Below, in pieces: positions 45,901 through 57,981 of a stretch of 64,000 nt of DNA. The notes beneath the pieces are model-generated. The model was not told the DNA's origin. It searched no databases and saw nothing but the letters and a program-made list of their open reading frames with translations. The DNA is from Hyphodiscus hymeniophilus. Taxonomy: Eukaryota > Ascomycota > Leotiomycetes > Helotiales > Hyphodiscaceae. The stretch lies in NCBI GenBank assembly GCA_016508695.1, contig VNKQ01000014.1:372001-436000 (forward strand). The letters are read 5' to 3'. Position numbers and translations under genes: made by a program. Every line of letters starts with the position of its first letter. Within the stretch, counting starts at the first letter, position 1.

Positions 45901-46205
45901 TGTTTGATGAAAGTCAGACGATGATAACAGAGCCGGGAAGAGTGAGATACGAATTTCATCCTCCTGAAGATGTTATGATGCGACAGTTCTGTACAATGGC
46001 GAAGACTTTTAAATTCGATAGTGCAGCCGACTTTGCGCTTGTGATTGAGGGGATGACCCAAGCACAGCGCCGAGATTGCTTACAGAAGTTCTACATAATG
46101 CGTGGAGATCGTCTCAGTGAACTGGAGGCCAAGAAGGAAATGGAAATGGGAAATGCGCACGGTCAGGCTTCAGCAGACTTTGTTGAGACGGATGATGAGT
46201 TATGA
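42921..46205 (+). CDS. SNF2-family DNA helicase/translocase, ERCC6L2-like
   Basis: Later exons are 43119 (or nearby)-44292, 44338-44662, 44709-44909, 44955-45186 and 45232-46205, with introns of 45-46 nt; total about 1010 residues. The first junction (exon from 42921, ending at 43038 or 43075) is uncertain, because the obvious donor gtatat does not keep frame with the obvious acceptor at 43118. Helicase motifs are present: motif I DDMGLGKT, Ia ICPGSLMENW, motif II DECH, motif III LTGTAIQN, and C-terminal QAQDRAYRIGQ. The tail (VMMRQFCTMAKTFKF, then TQAQRRDCLQKFY) resembles the extension of ERCC6L2-like proteins. An acidic-basic N-terminus with NLS-like KRKK suits a nuclear protein. The likely role is ATP-driven translocation on DNA in repair or transcription stress. 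The gene is convergent with the Tpt1-like gene. Confidence 0.85.
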
Positions 46206-46403
46206 ATGATTATGAATGATACCCTGGGAGGCTTCCACACGGACTGACTGGCGTCTGGATACTGCAATAGGAGAATTGTATGATGCAGAAGATTCGCTCC
46301 TATGAGCATCAATTCCCGCTACCTGTACCATGCTATCTTCTCAAACCCACCCGAATATGGTATGCATATGCCCGGAACCCTGATACAAGATATTCAAACA
46401 CAC

Positions 46404-47455
46404 CTAATCACTGGTGCTCTCTTCATCCTCGCTCTGAGCCTTCTTGTTGATGCCTTTTCCCCTTCCCTTTCCCCCCTTCTTAGGCTTCGCACCCTTGCCT
46501 CTGAGACCAATCGGTACTTCCTTTCGAACCTCCCCATCCTCAAACAATACCCCAATATCCGCCCGTCGAGCAACGACCTTCTTCCAGAATGCCTTGCTGA
46601 TAACGCCGTTCGCATCGCCCTCGGTAACCACAGCCCCACTCTCGTTACGTGACCATGTGATCTTACCATCCTGTTCCATGGCCGAGCGGAGGTCGATATA
46701 AATCGACACATCAGCATCGCTAGCTGATCGGATCTCCGTCCCATCTTCGGAGATCTTGATCGAGGAGAAGGTGAGTTTGGGCTGGCCGCCTGCGCGCTTG
46801 ATGCCGCCGGACGCGAGGATCAGCGGGTAGTTTGCGTAGGACGTCTCGTAGACGATGAGTTCGGGGAGATCTTCGGTCGTCGTTGTCAGCGTGGTGAGGG
46901 CTGGAGCTGCAGCGGGGGTGGGCGAGGATGATTCTTTGACGGAAGCGTTGGCGCGGATGAGATAGTCGGAGGGGTCGGTTGAAGAGGGGGCGGCTTTGGT
47001 GGAGGGATCGAGTTTGAGTGAGAAGCGGGCTTTGGAGGCGGGGGAGGAAATCAGAGCTTGAAGTTCGCCAAATGTGACTTGGAGAGATGAGACGTTGGGT
47101 CGTTCGAGCTGTTTTGACATTTAAGGTTACGGCGTTTGCAGAGAAGGGTGGGGATACATACAACTTCCTCGCAATCAACCCAACCTTCGGCATCGGCAAC
47201 AAGTTTCTCCTCCCCTTCGTCTTGCTCCTCATCGTCCTGGATGGTTCGTTTCAGGACCCAAGTCAAAGCCTTAGATATCATGCTCTCTCGGTCATCAACT
47301 ACGGAATAACCTCTGCCTCGCGCCTTTCCCTTGACAACGCTGCCGCCGTGTCTACTTCGACCATGACGAGAAGAGTTTTGGGATACGGGAGAAGGAGGCA
47401 TGATTTCCCTGTCAAGGGAGAGGGAAGCCATGGGTTGCATAACTGCTGCGGCCAT
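46404..47455 (-). CDS. Tpt1/KptA-like RNA 2'-phosphotransferase homologue with altered active site
   Basis: Exons 47455-47162 and 47108-46404, across a 53-nt intron, give 332 residues. Fold landmarks of tRNA 2'-phosphotransferase are kept in order: MISKALTWVLKR, EGWVDCEEVV, SKARFSLK, VYETSYANYPLILASGGIKR, SIYIDLRSAMEQDGKITWSR and GAVVTEGDANG. Canonical Tpt1 has LLRH at the first block, HGT at the fourth and a following R-x-H-x-H. Here these read VLKR, ETS and GGQPKL. Arginines in the third and sixth blocks are kept. The C-terminus is a Lys/Gly-rich basic tail ending in an acidic patch. True Tpt1 removes the splice-junction 2'-phosphate from tRNA using NAD. This copy is likely changed in chemistry or inactive, and its role is unknown. 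The gene is convergent with the SNF2 gene, 198 bp apart. Confidence 0.75.
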
Positions 47456-49695
47456 TTTGAGATAGATTGCAGGTAGTATACAAAGAAGTATACAAGAAAT
47501 GGTTATATAGAACGCGGGGTAGTGTGAGAAAATCGGGTATTTTGAGAAGTAGAAGAGGAAGTAAATTGGTAAAGAAAAGTAGAAGACTTCAAAGAAAGGG
47601 CATATATTTGTATAGCTCCAGCACGAGCACGAGGGAAATCAATATTTGCATTCGCCAACAAGACGGTGAAGACACGTAGTTCCCAGCCAAATCTGTTGTC
47701 AACAATGGGCTCCCCTCGGCGCCATCTAGCCAACCGTGATCCTTTCATGGATTTATCCCTACTTATGCCTGCATATGCTGCATCAAATACTTGTCTAGTT
47801 CACACACTGTAGTGGGTTCGTTCCTGCAATGATCTTGAAGCTCTTGCGTTAGCTGCGCGAGAGTCCTTTAAGAGCCCTGAGCGGTGTGGACCTGGCGTAG
47901 GACAACACAGCAGCGGATCGAGCCGCTCATGCGGACTATTGAGTCTTCAGACATTGTTGGAGCAGAAAGCCGAGGCTGGACGAACGTTTGTGGCGAATGG
48001 AGAGGTTGGGGAAGAAGCGGTGAGTAGAGGAACTCAATAGTGGGACGGTCACGTGGCGAAAGTCGTTGCGGCACGGCGGGGACGTGGTTATTCAGAAGAG
48101 TGTCGAGCTTGAATTTCGAATGAAAAGTGCATAAGCTCTCAGTAAATGTGCTCGAAGACAGAGAGTGTGTTGTTGTGCTGCCTACTGTATGAGGTTTTGG
48201 ACCGTCCGCCGTCGTTAGCGATTTCAGAGTGCAACGGTGATATAGAATTGGAGAACAAGATAACAGGGTGGATCGATTTAGGACATATGCTTATATGTGG
48301 AACTTCTGACAACACCCATAAGCCCCACCATGAACCACTGTTTGGGATCCATGTCAACTACTCTGATGTGCATGAGGTATCATGCAGCTTTCAGTATTTC
48401 TAGCCTGATTGAATCGGCTCGAGAATACCTCGCCAGCTTTCATATAATCATGAGCAGATTCCTTGTAATCGTGTCAACTACAAAGGTCTTCAAGTCAATT
48501 CTCTCGCTCAGGTGCTGTTATAACCTCACGAATCTTCAGCACAAGATGGGGTGGCACTATTGATCTCGTATTTTGGAATGCGTCAGGATTTTCGTGTAGG
48601 ACGGGAGGGTATGAACTCATATACTCGACCTTACGGCCAAGATTAGCCAGCAGCCTAATACCTAGGCAATTCAAGCATAGCCACATTGTGAAGGTCGATT
48701 TGGCCAGTATACGAGAGGGTATGAGGCTCAGGTTGAAAATCCAGTTCAGGAAGGCAGGGTACAAGGGCACGATATTGAAAATAGTTCAAAACTAGAATAC
48801 CCTGGTTTACAAACAATGGAATAAGTGAAGTTGGTCTCGAAGTCTCCTCTCCATCATGAGTTTGGGTGATGATATCCAATTGAACTACATTTCGCGACGA
48901 TTTGTCTGTATTTGTCAACTGTGACCAATCCAGCATTAACAAGGAATTGAAAAACCTGTGCGAATGGGCTTTCATCCCTCGCCATCTCGCTTTTCCATGC
49001 CGGAGAAACAAAAGATGTTTAATATATTTACCAATAAGATAAAACGTTGGCTCTAGGTATGTTTCGACCACGGCTATGTCTTAGAACTGATGCCAAAGGC
49101 ATGCAGATCTCTTCTAAAATTGACCTTCATGGACACATTTGATCCATCTTTTCAAAAATCATGGCAAACGGACTTGCTGTTCACCCGATACTTCTGAGAA
49201 CCCATCGCGCTAACTCTGAAAGACGAATAGTTGGAATGAAAATATAGGTTTGATGCACTTATTTTGGTGCTTGGCCGAGACTTCCGGCAAGTGAACCCAA
49301 GAAGCTGTTTTCTGATACAACAGTCGCAGAAGAAGGAATTAGGAGAAACCTTTGGGTGCTCACTCAAATTCAGAGCTGCTGTCAAGATATCTCTTGATGC
49401 TATTCAGAAGACCAGGAGGCTATGTCGTGACTCTGTGGGTGACGCACGCGATCTGTGCCGGGATGCCGAGAGTAAGAATGGCTTCGTCGAATCACAGTCC
49501 TGCCACTTCCAGTGTGGCGGTGCCTACTTCTTTCTCTCCAGTTTTCTTCGTCGACAGATACTTCAGAGTTGAGGTTATCCATAATTGCCAAGTAACCGTT
49601 GCTGCGAGGGTGGTAGGAAAGGGAATACCTACAGCCTGTTTTTCGCAGGCCCACCTTCCTAGTGACTTGTGTCACATGACTACTCTATTAGCAAA
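47456..49695. other. Intergenic, no supported gene
   Basis: About 2.2 kb. ORFs at 48655-49071 and 48495-48770 (both -, different frames) overlap and might be remnants of one decayed gene, but no family is recognisable. Other ORFs are short. Confidence 0.5.
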
Positions 49696-51617
49696 ATGCC
49701 TTTAAAGAAACCCCCAGCTATGGAATTTGCAATTGGGAGCGATAGAGATACGGAAGGACCATCAGTCCATGGCACCGACTACCATGCATCGACTCTCAGG
49801 CACCACAAAGAGACTTCCTTTGATCGAGCTCGACGGCGCTCATTCATGGAAGAAGATCTCGAGCAAGATGAACCGCTACAAGTCAACGTCCTAGTACGAG
49901 AGGAGAAAAAAGAAGCGCCCATAACATGGTCGAGTCTCCCCCGAAAAAGCCAATTGGCCATTCTCGTCACAGCTCGACTGAGTGAGCCTCTAGTCCAGAG
50001 CTCGCTGCGCTCTTATCTCTTCTATCAGCTGAAATCCTTCGATCCATCGCTCCCGGATTCTACGATTGCTTCGCAGGCGGGTATCATGCAGGGAGCTTTT
50101 GCTGCTGCACAATTATGTACTGCGATGTTGTGGGGACGATGGAGTGATCGAGGAGGAAGGAAGAGGGTTATTCTCATTGGGCTGTTTGGGACGATGCTTT
50201 CGTGTTTGGGGTTTGGATTCGCGCAGACTTTTTGGCAGGCTCTCGTCTTCAGGATGATGGGCGGTGCGTTGAATGGGAATGTGGGGGTAATGAGGACGAT
50301 GATCAGTGAGATTATTAGGGAGAAGAAGTGAGTTCTGATGGAATGTTGACGTCTGTTACTGACAGTCCAAGATTCCAATCAAGAGCTTTCTTGTTACTCC
50401 CAATGTGTGCCAATATCGGGGTCATCATTGGGCCAATGATTGGCGGATTGACATCCGATCCTGTTGCCAACTATCCTGGTTTGTTTGGAGGCAATAAATG
50501 GCTTGAGAAATTTCCTTATTCGCCACCAAACCTTCTCAGTGCCATCTTTATGTTGTTCGCTGTACTATATGTTTTCTTTGGTCTTGAAGAAGTAAGAAGT
50601 CAATCCCAAATCTAGAAGCATGCTAATCTCTTGGAGACACATCAAAATTTCATCCACAAAGAAGATTATGGTATCAAGATTGGCAAGAAAGTCCGCTCCT
50701 CCTTACGAAAGCTCATCGGAAAAGGCCATAGATCTGAAGGCTACACCGCGGTCGCCTTTGATGACCCGGAGATACCCACTGTCGAACTCACACCATCCAC
50801 GCCCACCAGACCAAAGAAATTAGTCTCGCCACATTACAAAAACAGGCTTCCCTTCCGAAGTATCTTCACTTACAACGTTATCAGCACCTTGGTCTCCCAT
50901 GGACTTCTCGCAGGTTCAATGGGAACATTTCAATCGATATGGTATTCCTTCCTGTCTACCCCTGTTTACGACCCTTCGAAAGCTCCAGTAAACTACCACC
51001 CACGTCCACCAGTGACCTTCACTGGTGGTATAGGTCTCCCACCTCGCTCAGTCGGCATTGCAATGGCAATCCTCGGTTCCATCGGAATAACAATGCAGCT
51101 ATTCCTCTACCCCATCGTCAACACTCGTCTCGGCACCGTCCGCAGCTGGCGGATCTTCCTGTATTGCTTCCCAATCGTATACACACTAATTCTATTCTTA
51201 TCCCTAATCCCCTCCACAACACCGCCACCGAGCCAGAAGACTGGCCCCGCCATCTGGGCAGCTCTCACAGGATTACTTTTCCTGCAAGTCGTAGGTAGAA
51301 CTTTCGCCACACCCGCCACAACTATCCTAATCAACAACTGCTCTCCGCACCCCAGTGTCCTTGGTACGATCCATGGAATCGGACAGAGTGTGAGCGCCGG
51401 GGCGAGGACGATTGCTCCAGCGCTTGGAGGGTGGCTCTATGGTGTTGGGTTGGAGAAGGGATGTGTGGGAGCTGTATTCTGGGGATTGGCTGGCGTAGCC
51501 GGCGTTTGCTGCTTTGCGAGTAATTTTGTGAGGGAGGGAGATGGGCATGAGATTCGACTTGATGGAGATGATGAGGCCGAGGCGGAAGCCGAGAGGGCTA
51601 ATAGAGGGTTATCTTGA
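49696..51617 (+). CDS. MFS transporter, TetA/ZIF1-like
   Basis: Exons 49696-50327, 50366-50591 and 50637-51617 give 612 residues. The first intron is only 38 nt; the second is 45 nt. The protein starts with a ~90-residue hydrophilic head. Motif A of the drug/H+ antiporter type is WGRWSDRGGRKRVILIG, followed by GGALNGNVGVMRTMISEI. A long cytoplasmic loop follows helix 6, then helices 7-12 with QVVGRTFATPATTILINNC and SVLGTIHGIGQSVSAGARTIAPALGG. This matches fungal relatives of plant ZIF1 and bacterial tetracycline carriers. The substrate is unknown. The in-frame extension upstream of 49696 begins with GTG and is not used; ATG 49720 is an alternative. Confidence 0.88.
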
Positions 51618-52508
51618 AAGATATAACAGCGTTGAGTTGTTAGAAGGTTTGGATATATGTAGAGTCGAGATGACGACGCAAAGCACTCCCGGAATGAGTT
51701 TGGGAGATCATGGTTGCCGAGGATAAGAAGACTTGCAAAGACGTAATGTCTTACATGCATAACGCTAGATTTCAGATCGAGGATACCTAGGAATACTCAC
51801 AGCATAGAAGAAAGTCGATCCTCGTATCTCATACCACGCTTCTGCAGCAGTGACATCTTGTGCTCTGCTTCGTAGCCCTCCTCGTTGTGAAATGTTAGCC
51901 CTGCACTCCGACTCCATTGTTACTCCGTCAAAGAAGAGAACCGTTCTAATCGTTTATCCCTAAACCTATAACCAGTACGGAGTGAGAGGTATAAGTCTTG
52001 GCTGGAGGCTATGCAGATGTAATTTGAAACATCACGTTTGGAAACGCCCAAGGCCATACGAAGTTCACAAGTCTTCTTGGAATAGTTGAACACATAAGCT
52101 GATACTGAGACAGGACGAGACTAGAGAATGCTGCCTTCTGCTCTCTCAACAGGAACTGCACTAATCAAATGCAATATATGTATAAGCACATATGACAGCT
52201 ACTGAGTGTCTTGAGCGTTGCTAATTGTATATGGCAGTCCTATGATTGGCCCATTCCTTGACGCTCTGTCGAAACATGAGCCAGCAGTGACACGCCGAAG
52301 AGCCCCTGACGCGCAGAGGACGGCGACACGGCGATATGGCGACAAGGGGAGTTGAAGGCTGGCGTGGAGGATGGAGAGGTATATATTCTAAAATGGGTGG
52401 CATCGCCATTGATCGGTCGTTATCCCATTGACTTCTTCCTTCGTCCATAAATCCTCGATCGTTCAATTAACTTATTAGTGTTGGAAGGAAAGCTTGGACA
52501 CTGGAGAG
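51618..52508. other. Intergenic, no supported gene
   Basis: About 890 bp between two + strand genes; nothing coding was recognised. Confidence 0.55.
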
Positions 52509-54021
52509 ATGGTCAGAATAAGCTCTGCAGTGCTGACTGCTACCGTGGGTACAGGTACAAACCCCCTATCCAATAACAGCCCAGGCCCTTCCAGTAGCCA
52601 GGAACGAAAACATCAACGCGGGACATACACTGACACTGTGCCAGCTCTCTTCTCGACCGTGAATGCCATCAACTCGACTCCTGCTGCTGGCTTTGTCTCC
52701 AACGATTCGAGTATTTCCTTTGCGCTCAATATTCCGCAGGAAGATGCCAGCAATGATCTCTATTTCACACTGGCTGGGCCTTCGAGCTCATCATGGATCG
52801 TAAGTTGCGCCAACGTAAATCTGAATCGAGACTCCGAGGAGAGGCTAATAGTAACCAGGCCGTGGGAATGGGCTCAAACAAGATGGCCAACTCCTTAATC
52901 TTCACGGCCTACACCGATTCAACAGGCAAGAACATAACTTTTAGTCCCCGCCTTGTGTACGGCCATGTCGAACCAGCTTTTACAAATCTCTCCGTAACTA
53001 TCCTTCCCGGCAGCGGGATCACAAACGGTATCATGGCCGTCAACGCGATGTGTACGAACTGTCGATCCTGGAAGGGAGGCTTCATTGATCCCACAAACAC
53101 AGCCGCACAGTTCATATTCGCCTCTGGTCCTAAGGGGAGCATAAAGTCGAACTCTGAGAGCGCGGACACGCGGCGTCATTCTGAGTATGGTACCTTTACG
53201 ATGGATCTTACAAAAGCGATTGGCATTGGAGGTGTCCCGGCTGCCTTGACTGCTGATACTGCGGGGACGACACAGACAACTTTCAATACTGATCATGATT
53301 TTGCGCCGGCTTTCCATGCTGCTATCATGATTGTGGCATTTGTAGGCTTGATGCCGTTTGGAATCGTGGTTCTGAGGGTCTTCAATCGTCCAAAGTGGCA
53401 TGGCCTGAATCAAGGTCTGTCTGCTGCTGCAGCGTTGGTCGGAGCTGGATTGGGAATATACATTGGAACTATGTATAACAGGGCCAGTCAATCTTCCTAC
53501 CATGTGGAAGATAGATGCTAATGGAGACACAGTCCAAAAGTTTCAATTCCGCCCACCAAATAATTGGTGCTATTATCATACTGGCTATGATAGCCCAGTA
53601 TATCCTCGGCTTCCTGCACCACCGCATCTATGTCCGCACTTTAGCGACGACAAAGCTTGCCCCCATCCACGTCTGGCTGGGTCGTTTCGTGATTCTCGGT
53701 GGGGTCTTCGATGGCTTCCTCGGTTTCCCACTCGCCCTCACCCCAAAATTCGACTGGGCAATCGCAATTGTTTTCCTCCTCGTCGTAATTGTCACAGTAC
53801 CCTTGATATTCTGGAGCTGGAGACGAAAGAATGTGAAGAAAGTACCTGTAGCTGCAGGGACCACCGGCGAGGGGTATCAGGCGCAACCTTGGAATCCGAA
53901 TGCCCCTGTTGCAAGTCAAAATGACATCAATTTGGAGAGAATGGACACGGCAGTGTATCTCCCTACGTATGAACCGCCGAATCGCGGTCAGGCACCTATG
54001 GAGGGTCAGCAGTTTGTTTGA
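52509..54021 (+). CDS. DOMON (CDH-type cytochrome) plus cytochrome b561 membrane protein
   Basis: Exons 52509-52799 and 52859-53503, then a final exon from 53533 to 54021. The last junction implies a 29-nt intron (53504-53532) and is uncertain. The N-terminal ~250 residues form a DOMON-like extracellular domain of the cellobiose-dehydrogenase cytochrome type (FTLAGPSSSSWIAVGMG, PRLVYGHVEP). Four or five membrane helices follow with conserved His in FAPAFHAAIM, SAHQIIG and HVWLGRFVI, as in cytochrome b561. The likely role is transmembrane electron transfer, such as iron or extracellular reductant handling. The hydrophilic tail has proline/tyrosine patches (YLPTYEPP). The visible N-terminus (MVRISSAVLTATVG) is a poor signal peptide, so an unrecognised intron near 52555 is possible. 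Confidence 0.75.
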
Positions 54022-54766
54022 TATCTGTAGGCGTATGATGGGGAATGTCTCAATGCTTACTTTTCCATGGGAAGGCGTTTGAAAGATCATGGGCGGGTGG
54101 GCGTCTATGCTCGATTCCATTGGCGAAAGTGGGATTGCAAAAGGCATTGATAGAAGATGATACTTTTCATACTCAACCTTCGATATGCTAGAAGTCTGCA
54201 CCTCGTTGGATATTTTCATGGTGAGAAATAATGTACATCATTAACAGCTCTACCCCACTCGATGTTTTGAAGCTACTCTTATGTTGCAAGTGCGAAATAA
54301 ATTCAGAACCCGGCAGCTGTATATCATCTCATACTTCTTCAGTCCAAGCCTTCCAAAGTATGAAACTATGTTGGTGGCTTGACAGAATCACTGGTTGGTG
54401 GCTCCTGCTACTGGCTCGCGGAGCCGGGAACATCCCCACAAGTGCATCCATATCCCTTGCATCTTCAACGACGGAAACATCCATATATCAGACCTAATCT
54501 TCTGCTTGCAACATGCACTCTTTGTTCAACAAAATAATCCCGGAAAATGTTACCTAAACCCCATTGCTCAATTTAGCTCAGTCGCTTCGAGGATCAGAGG
54601 TGAGCCAATGGGATCAGAATACAGATCTCTGGTACGGGAGTACTTTATAAGAGGCTTCTCCATAAGTTTTCTATTTCCTACCGCATAAGGCTCTTGCGAG
54701 CAGCGAAATACCAGCTTGACGTGAAAGGCTGCATCTTATGGTGCTCCACCTTCACCATCTTTTGGC
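54022..54766. other. Intergenic, no supported gene
   Basis: About 745 bp between two + strand genes; no recognisable coding content. Confidence 0.55.
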
Positions 54767-55711
54767 ATGGATTTAGACCTTAAAATGTGGCCTCCCTCCC
54801 CCCCATCGGACTACTACCCCATTCTTCGGACTCCTACTGAAACGGCTCCTTGGCCTGAGCCGCCTTGCGGACAATCCATGTTTCAAACATTCGAGTTCTT
54901 CCCCTATCTACCTCCTACCGTTCGGGTGAAGATATGGCGATTTGCTCTCCCCGGTCCCCGCGTAATCGAGATCCGATACGCAAACAAACAGCACGAGTTC
55001 CGAGCCCCGATCCCAATAATCCTCCATGTCAACCGCGAATCTCGCGCAGTCGCTCTGTTAGATTACGAGATCGCAACAGCATCGCCTCTCAATGATCTCG
55101 ACTCAGCCCTGGGACATCACTACCTCACGTTCGTCAACTTCCGCCTCGACACCTTCTGCCCATCGATCACCTTCCGCGCCTTCATCACAGGCGAATGGAA
55201 ACCCTTTCTCCGGACCCTTCCCCAGTGCGAGAAGATCGAGCTCTTCGGCCTCCCGGAAGGATGTTTCATGGTTCCGAGCACGGCGTGCATACCGCTTCTC
55301 TTACGGTACAAGAGTTTGAGGCAGGTGGTCGTCATCGCGGATCCGTGTATTGAGCATCAGCCAAGCGACAGTTTTGGGAAGGACAAAGGATGGTGTCTTG
55401 GTCCCGGAGTAGAGTTGCCGACGCTGGAGACGCTTGGGAGGAGTGGGAGGGAGGAGGCGTTGGAGGATTATGCGATCAGAGTTCTGGATGCTGCTAGGAA
55501 TGCTTGGAGAGCGGATCATGATTGGGATCTACGCTTTGTTTATAGGGGCGCTTGCTGGGGTGGGAAGTGTTGGGAGGAGAAGGGTGTGGACGAGAGAGGT
55601 GTCGGAGAGAAAAGGCAAAGAGGTATACAGATGAAGGCACGAGTGGCGGTGAGGAAGACGTTGGTGTTATCGCGGAAAGGTGTTGCGAGGGTATTGGGGC
55701 TCGTTATGTAA
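54767..55711 (+). CDS. 2EXR domain protein
   Basis: A single-exon ORF of 314 residues. The 2EXR domain starts with FEFFPYLPPTVRVKIWRFALPGPRVIEI near residue 45 and includes IILHVNRESRAVAL, the usual N-x-x-S-R element. The rest carries the weakly conserved C-terminal part of the family (LRQVVVIAD, WRADHDWDLRFVY), then a basic tail. Its function is unknown: the family is expanded in Pezizomycotina with no assigned activity. It is the second 2EXR gene in the window, but unlike the gene at 19502 it lacks an RGG-rich extension. Confidence 0.8.
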   Translation: MDLDLKMWPPSPPSDYYPILRTPTETAPWPEPPCGQSMFQTFEFFPYLPPTVRVKIWRFALPGPRVIEIRYANKQHEFRAPIPIILHVNRESRAVALLDYEIATASPLNDLDSALGHHYLTFVNFRLDTFCPSITFRAFITGEWKPFLRTLPQCEKIELFGLPEGCFMVPSTACIPLLLRYKSLRQVVVIADPCIEHQPSDSFGKDKGWCLGPGVELPTLETLGRSGREEALEDYAIRVLDAARNAWRADHDWDLRFVYRGACWGGKCWEEKGVDERGVGEKRQRGIQMKARVAVRKTLVLSRKGVARVLGLVM

Positions 55712-56337
55712 GAAAACCTTTCATGACACGGACGGCTTTTGCAAAGAATCTACAACATACCATGTTATCTGTTCCGCGGGTGTTCTCGAGTGTGCTTGTT
55801 ACCTACATTTGATGAAGTTGTACGGCATTTTGTGTCCTGTTGGGTCGCACAAGCTGAGCCGCGGATGGCTGCCTTTGAAGTCTCAATCTCGAGCCTTGCA
55901 GGAGTCGACTGGCTCAAAGTCTGCCATGAATGGCTGTGCAGAAAACACCACATGGCTAAGTGATACAGTGTTTGGCTACAACACACAGACTATTTGGTTT
56001 CCTTGATTTATTCCTGCACCTTGACGAGATTACTGTGAAGTTTTCTGAATCTCCGAAGGGCATAATTCTAAGTTCGTGCAACTACTGCTTTCTTACAAAT
56101 AGGAGAAGGAAACACAATATATTGTAGACCATGTAAAGTCAACCAACAAAATTTTTTCATTTCCTGAGAACAGTTATTCCAATGTTTGTGAAAAAGCAGT
56201 TTTCTCCATTGCCCCACGGCAGAGCTGTCCAGAACCCCGCAATTCACGTGTCTGCCAGCGATAGGACTCCTGACTCGTTGAACTTAACAACCTCTTTCAC
56301 CCAATGCAACTGTTTTAAAACGAGCCCACAAATCGCA
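55712..56337. other. Intergenic, no supported gene
   Basis: About 625 bp. An in-frame extension of the following gene reaches back to an ATG at 56182 but adds a segment without family similarity. Confidence 0.5.
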
Positions 56338-57791
56338 ATGACAATCGGTGAATTATCAGGGAAAGCCACCCTTCCGACGCCCAACTCTACCAAATCATTC
56401 TGGCACAGCGAGCCCTCCAAGACTCTGTTAGGTCACCGAACAACTTCTTCCCTTCCAACTACAGCCGATGTGGTGATAATTGGAAGTGGCATATCAGGTG
56501 CATCAGCCGCGCATCATTTCAGCCAGGATCAACATGGCAAAGACCTTGATATTGTCATGATCGAGGCAAGAGAAGCTTGCTGGGGCGCCACAGGGCGTGT
56601 AAGCTTTCTTCCATCCCACTTTCCGATTCGTGCTTAACAAAGAGTCAGAATGGTGGCCATTGTTTCCCAATGATATATACATCTCCTCCTGAGATTGTGA
56701 AGTTCGAATTGAGGAATTACGAAGCCATCGAGTCTCTTATAGCCAAGGGAAATATTCCTTGCGAATGGAAGGGCCGATCTGGTGTCCATGCCTACATGTC
56801 CGATGACCTATTTTCCGAAGCCGTAGAAGAAGTCAATATTCTCAACAAACTCGAACCAGAACTGGGGAAGCTTGTGACCGTCATAACGAAAGAATCAAGC
56901 AACCCATCATTGGAAGATCTTAGAATCCCAAACGCAAAAGGCGCTATCATCTCAACCAAAGCCGCTAGTGTCTGGCCCTATAAATTCGTCTCCTGGATCC
57001 TCGAAAGACTCGTCTCTTCCGGCTTCATAAACCTCCAAACTAATACCCCTGTCACGAATCTCCAGAAAATGGACAACGGTTGGATTGTCCACACACCTCG
57101 GGGTATGCTGGCTACCAAGAAAGTCCTGCTCGCTACCAATGCATACACTTCTCATCTCCTGCCGAAATTCAACGATATCATCGTCCCAGTTCGAGGAGAG
57201 ATGAGTTCACTTCTACCACCAATATCGATGGAGCCGGAAAGTTCAGCGAACCCGCCTCTGAGACATAGTTATATCTTCGTCGGTAATGGGACGCAAAACG
57301 GACATCAAGATGATTATCTTGTCCAACGCCCTTTCACATCGTCCGGAAGAGCAGGTGAATTGATGTTCGGCGGCGGTCGATCCTACGCTTCAGGAGCAGG
57401 CCTAGGCGTCTCAGATGATTCATCTATCGATCCTCCAGCCGCCGCTTATCTCAGGCGAGAGATCAACGAGGTGCTAAACTTACAACATGACCGGGAGGAG
57501 TTGAAGGCCAGCTACGAGTGGAGCGGTATCATGGGCTTCAGTCGAGATGAACTTCCGTGGGTTGGAGAGGTAAGTGAGGAGGTAGGACTTGGTGGTGGGG
57601 ACGGATTGTTTGTTTCAGGTGGCTTTACTGGGCATGGGATGCCTAATGCGTGGCTTTGTGGGAAGGCGGCTGCTGGATTGATGGTGGGGAATAAGGAGGT
57701 GGATTTGCCGGGAAGTTATTTGTTGACGAGGGAAAGGGTGGAGAAGGCGAGGATGCTGGATGAGGTTGCAATTGCTGATGCTAGGGACTGA
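56338..57791 (+). CDS. FAD-dependent oxidoreductase (DAO family)
   Basis: Exons 56338-56598 and 56649-57791, across a 50-nt intron, give 467 residues. The dinucleotide-binding motif is VVIIGSGISGASAAHHF near residue 45. The junction restores ATGRNGGHC, a hallmark of this DAO subgroup. Later blocks are VLLATNAYTSHLLP, VPVRGEM, and near the end ELPWVGEV with GGFTGHGMPNAWLCGKAAAGL, which contacts the flavin. Such proteins oxidise amines or amino-acid derivatives, giving an imine product and hydrogen peroxide. The substrate is unknown and no peroxisomal targeting tripeptide is visible. ATG 56338 (MTIGELSG) is preferred over 56182. The gene is convergent with the small two-TM gene. Confidence 0.85.
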
Positions 57792-57981
57792 ATGCTTGAG
57801 CAGTTTTCCGATTTCGGATAGAAGGATTTTGGGTCATATTGGAGGCAATAATAAGCACAACCTTTCACTACCCAACACACTGTGTTGGAATAACTCCTTC
57901 CTATCCCCGTTGCAAATTATATCTCATTACCGAAGTATTGTACTCCCTAAACCCCAAGAATATTCCTTCCCAACCAATCTA

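Noticed and set aside
48495..49071. Two overlapping minus-strand ORFs, possibly one gene
   Set aside because: Different frames, no clear intron joining them and no family resemblance; could be a relic but cannot be supported.
52919..53530. 203-residue minus-strand ORF over the DOMON-b561 gene
   Set aside because: Antisense to a well-supported coding region with recognisable DOMON and b561 blocks.
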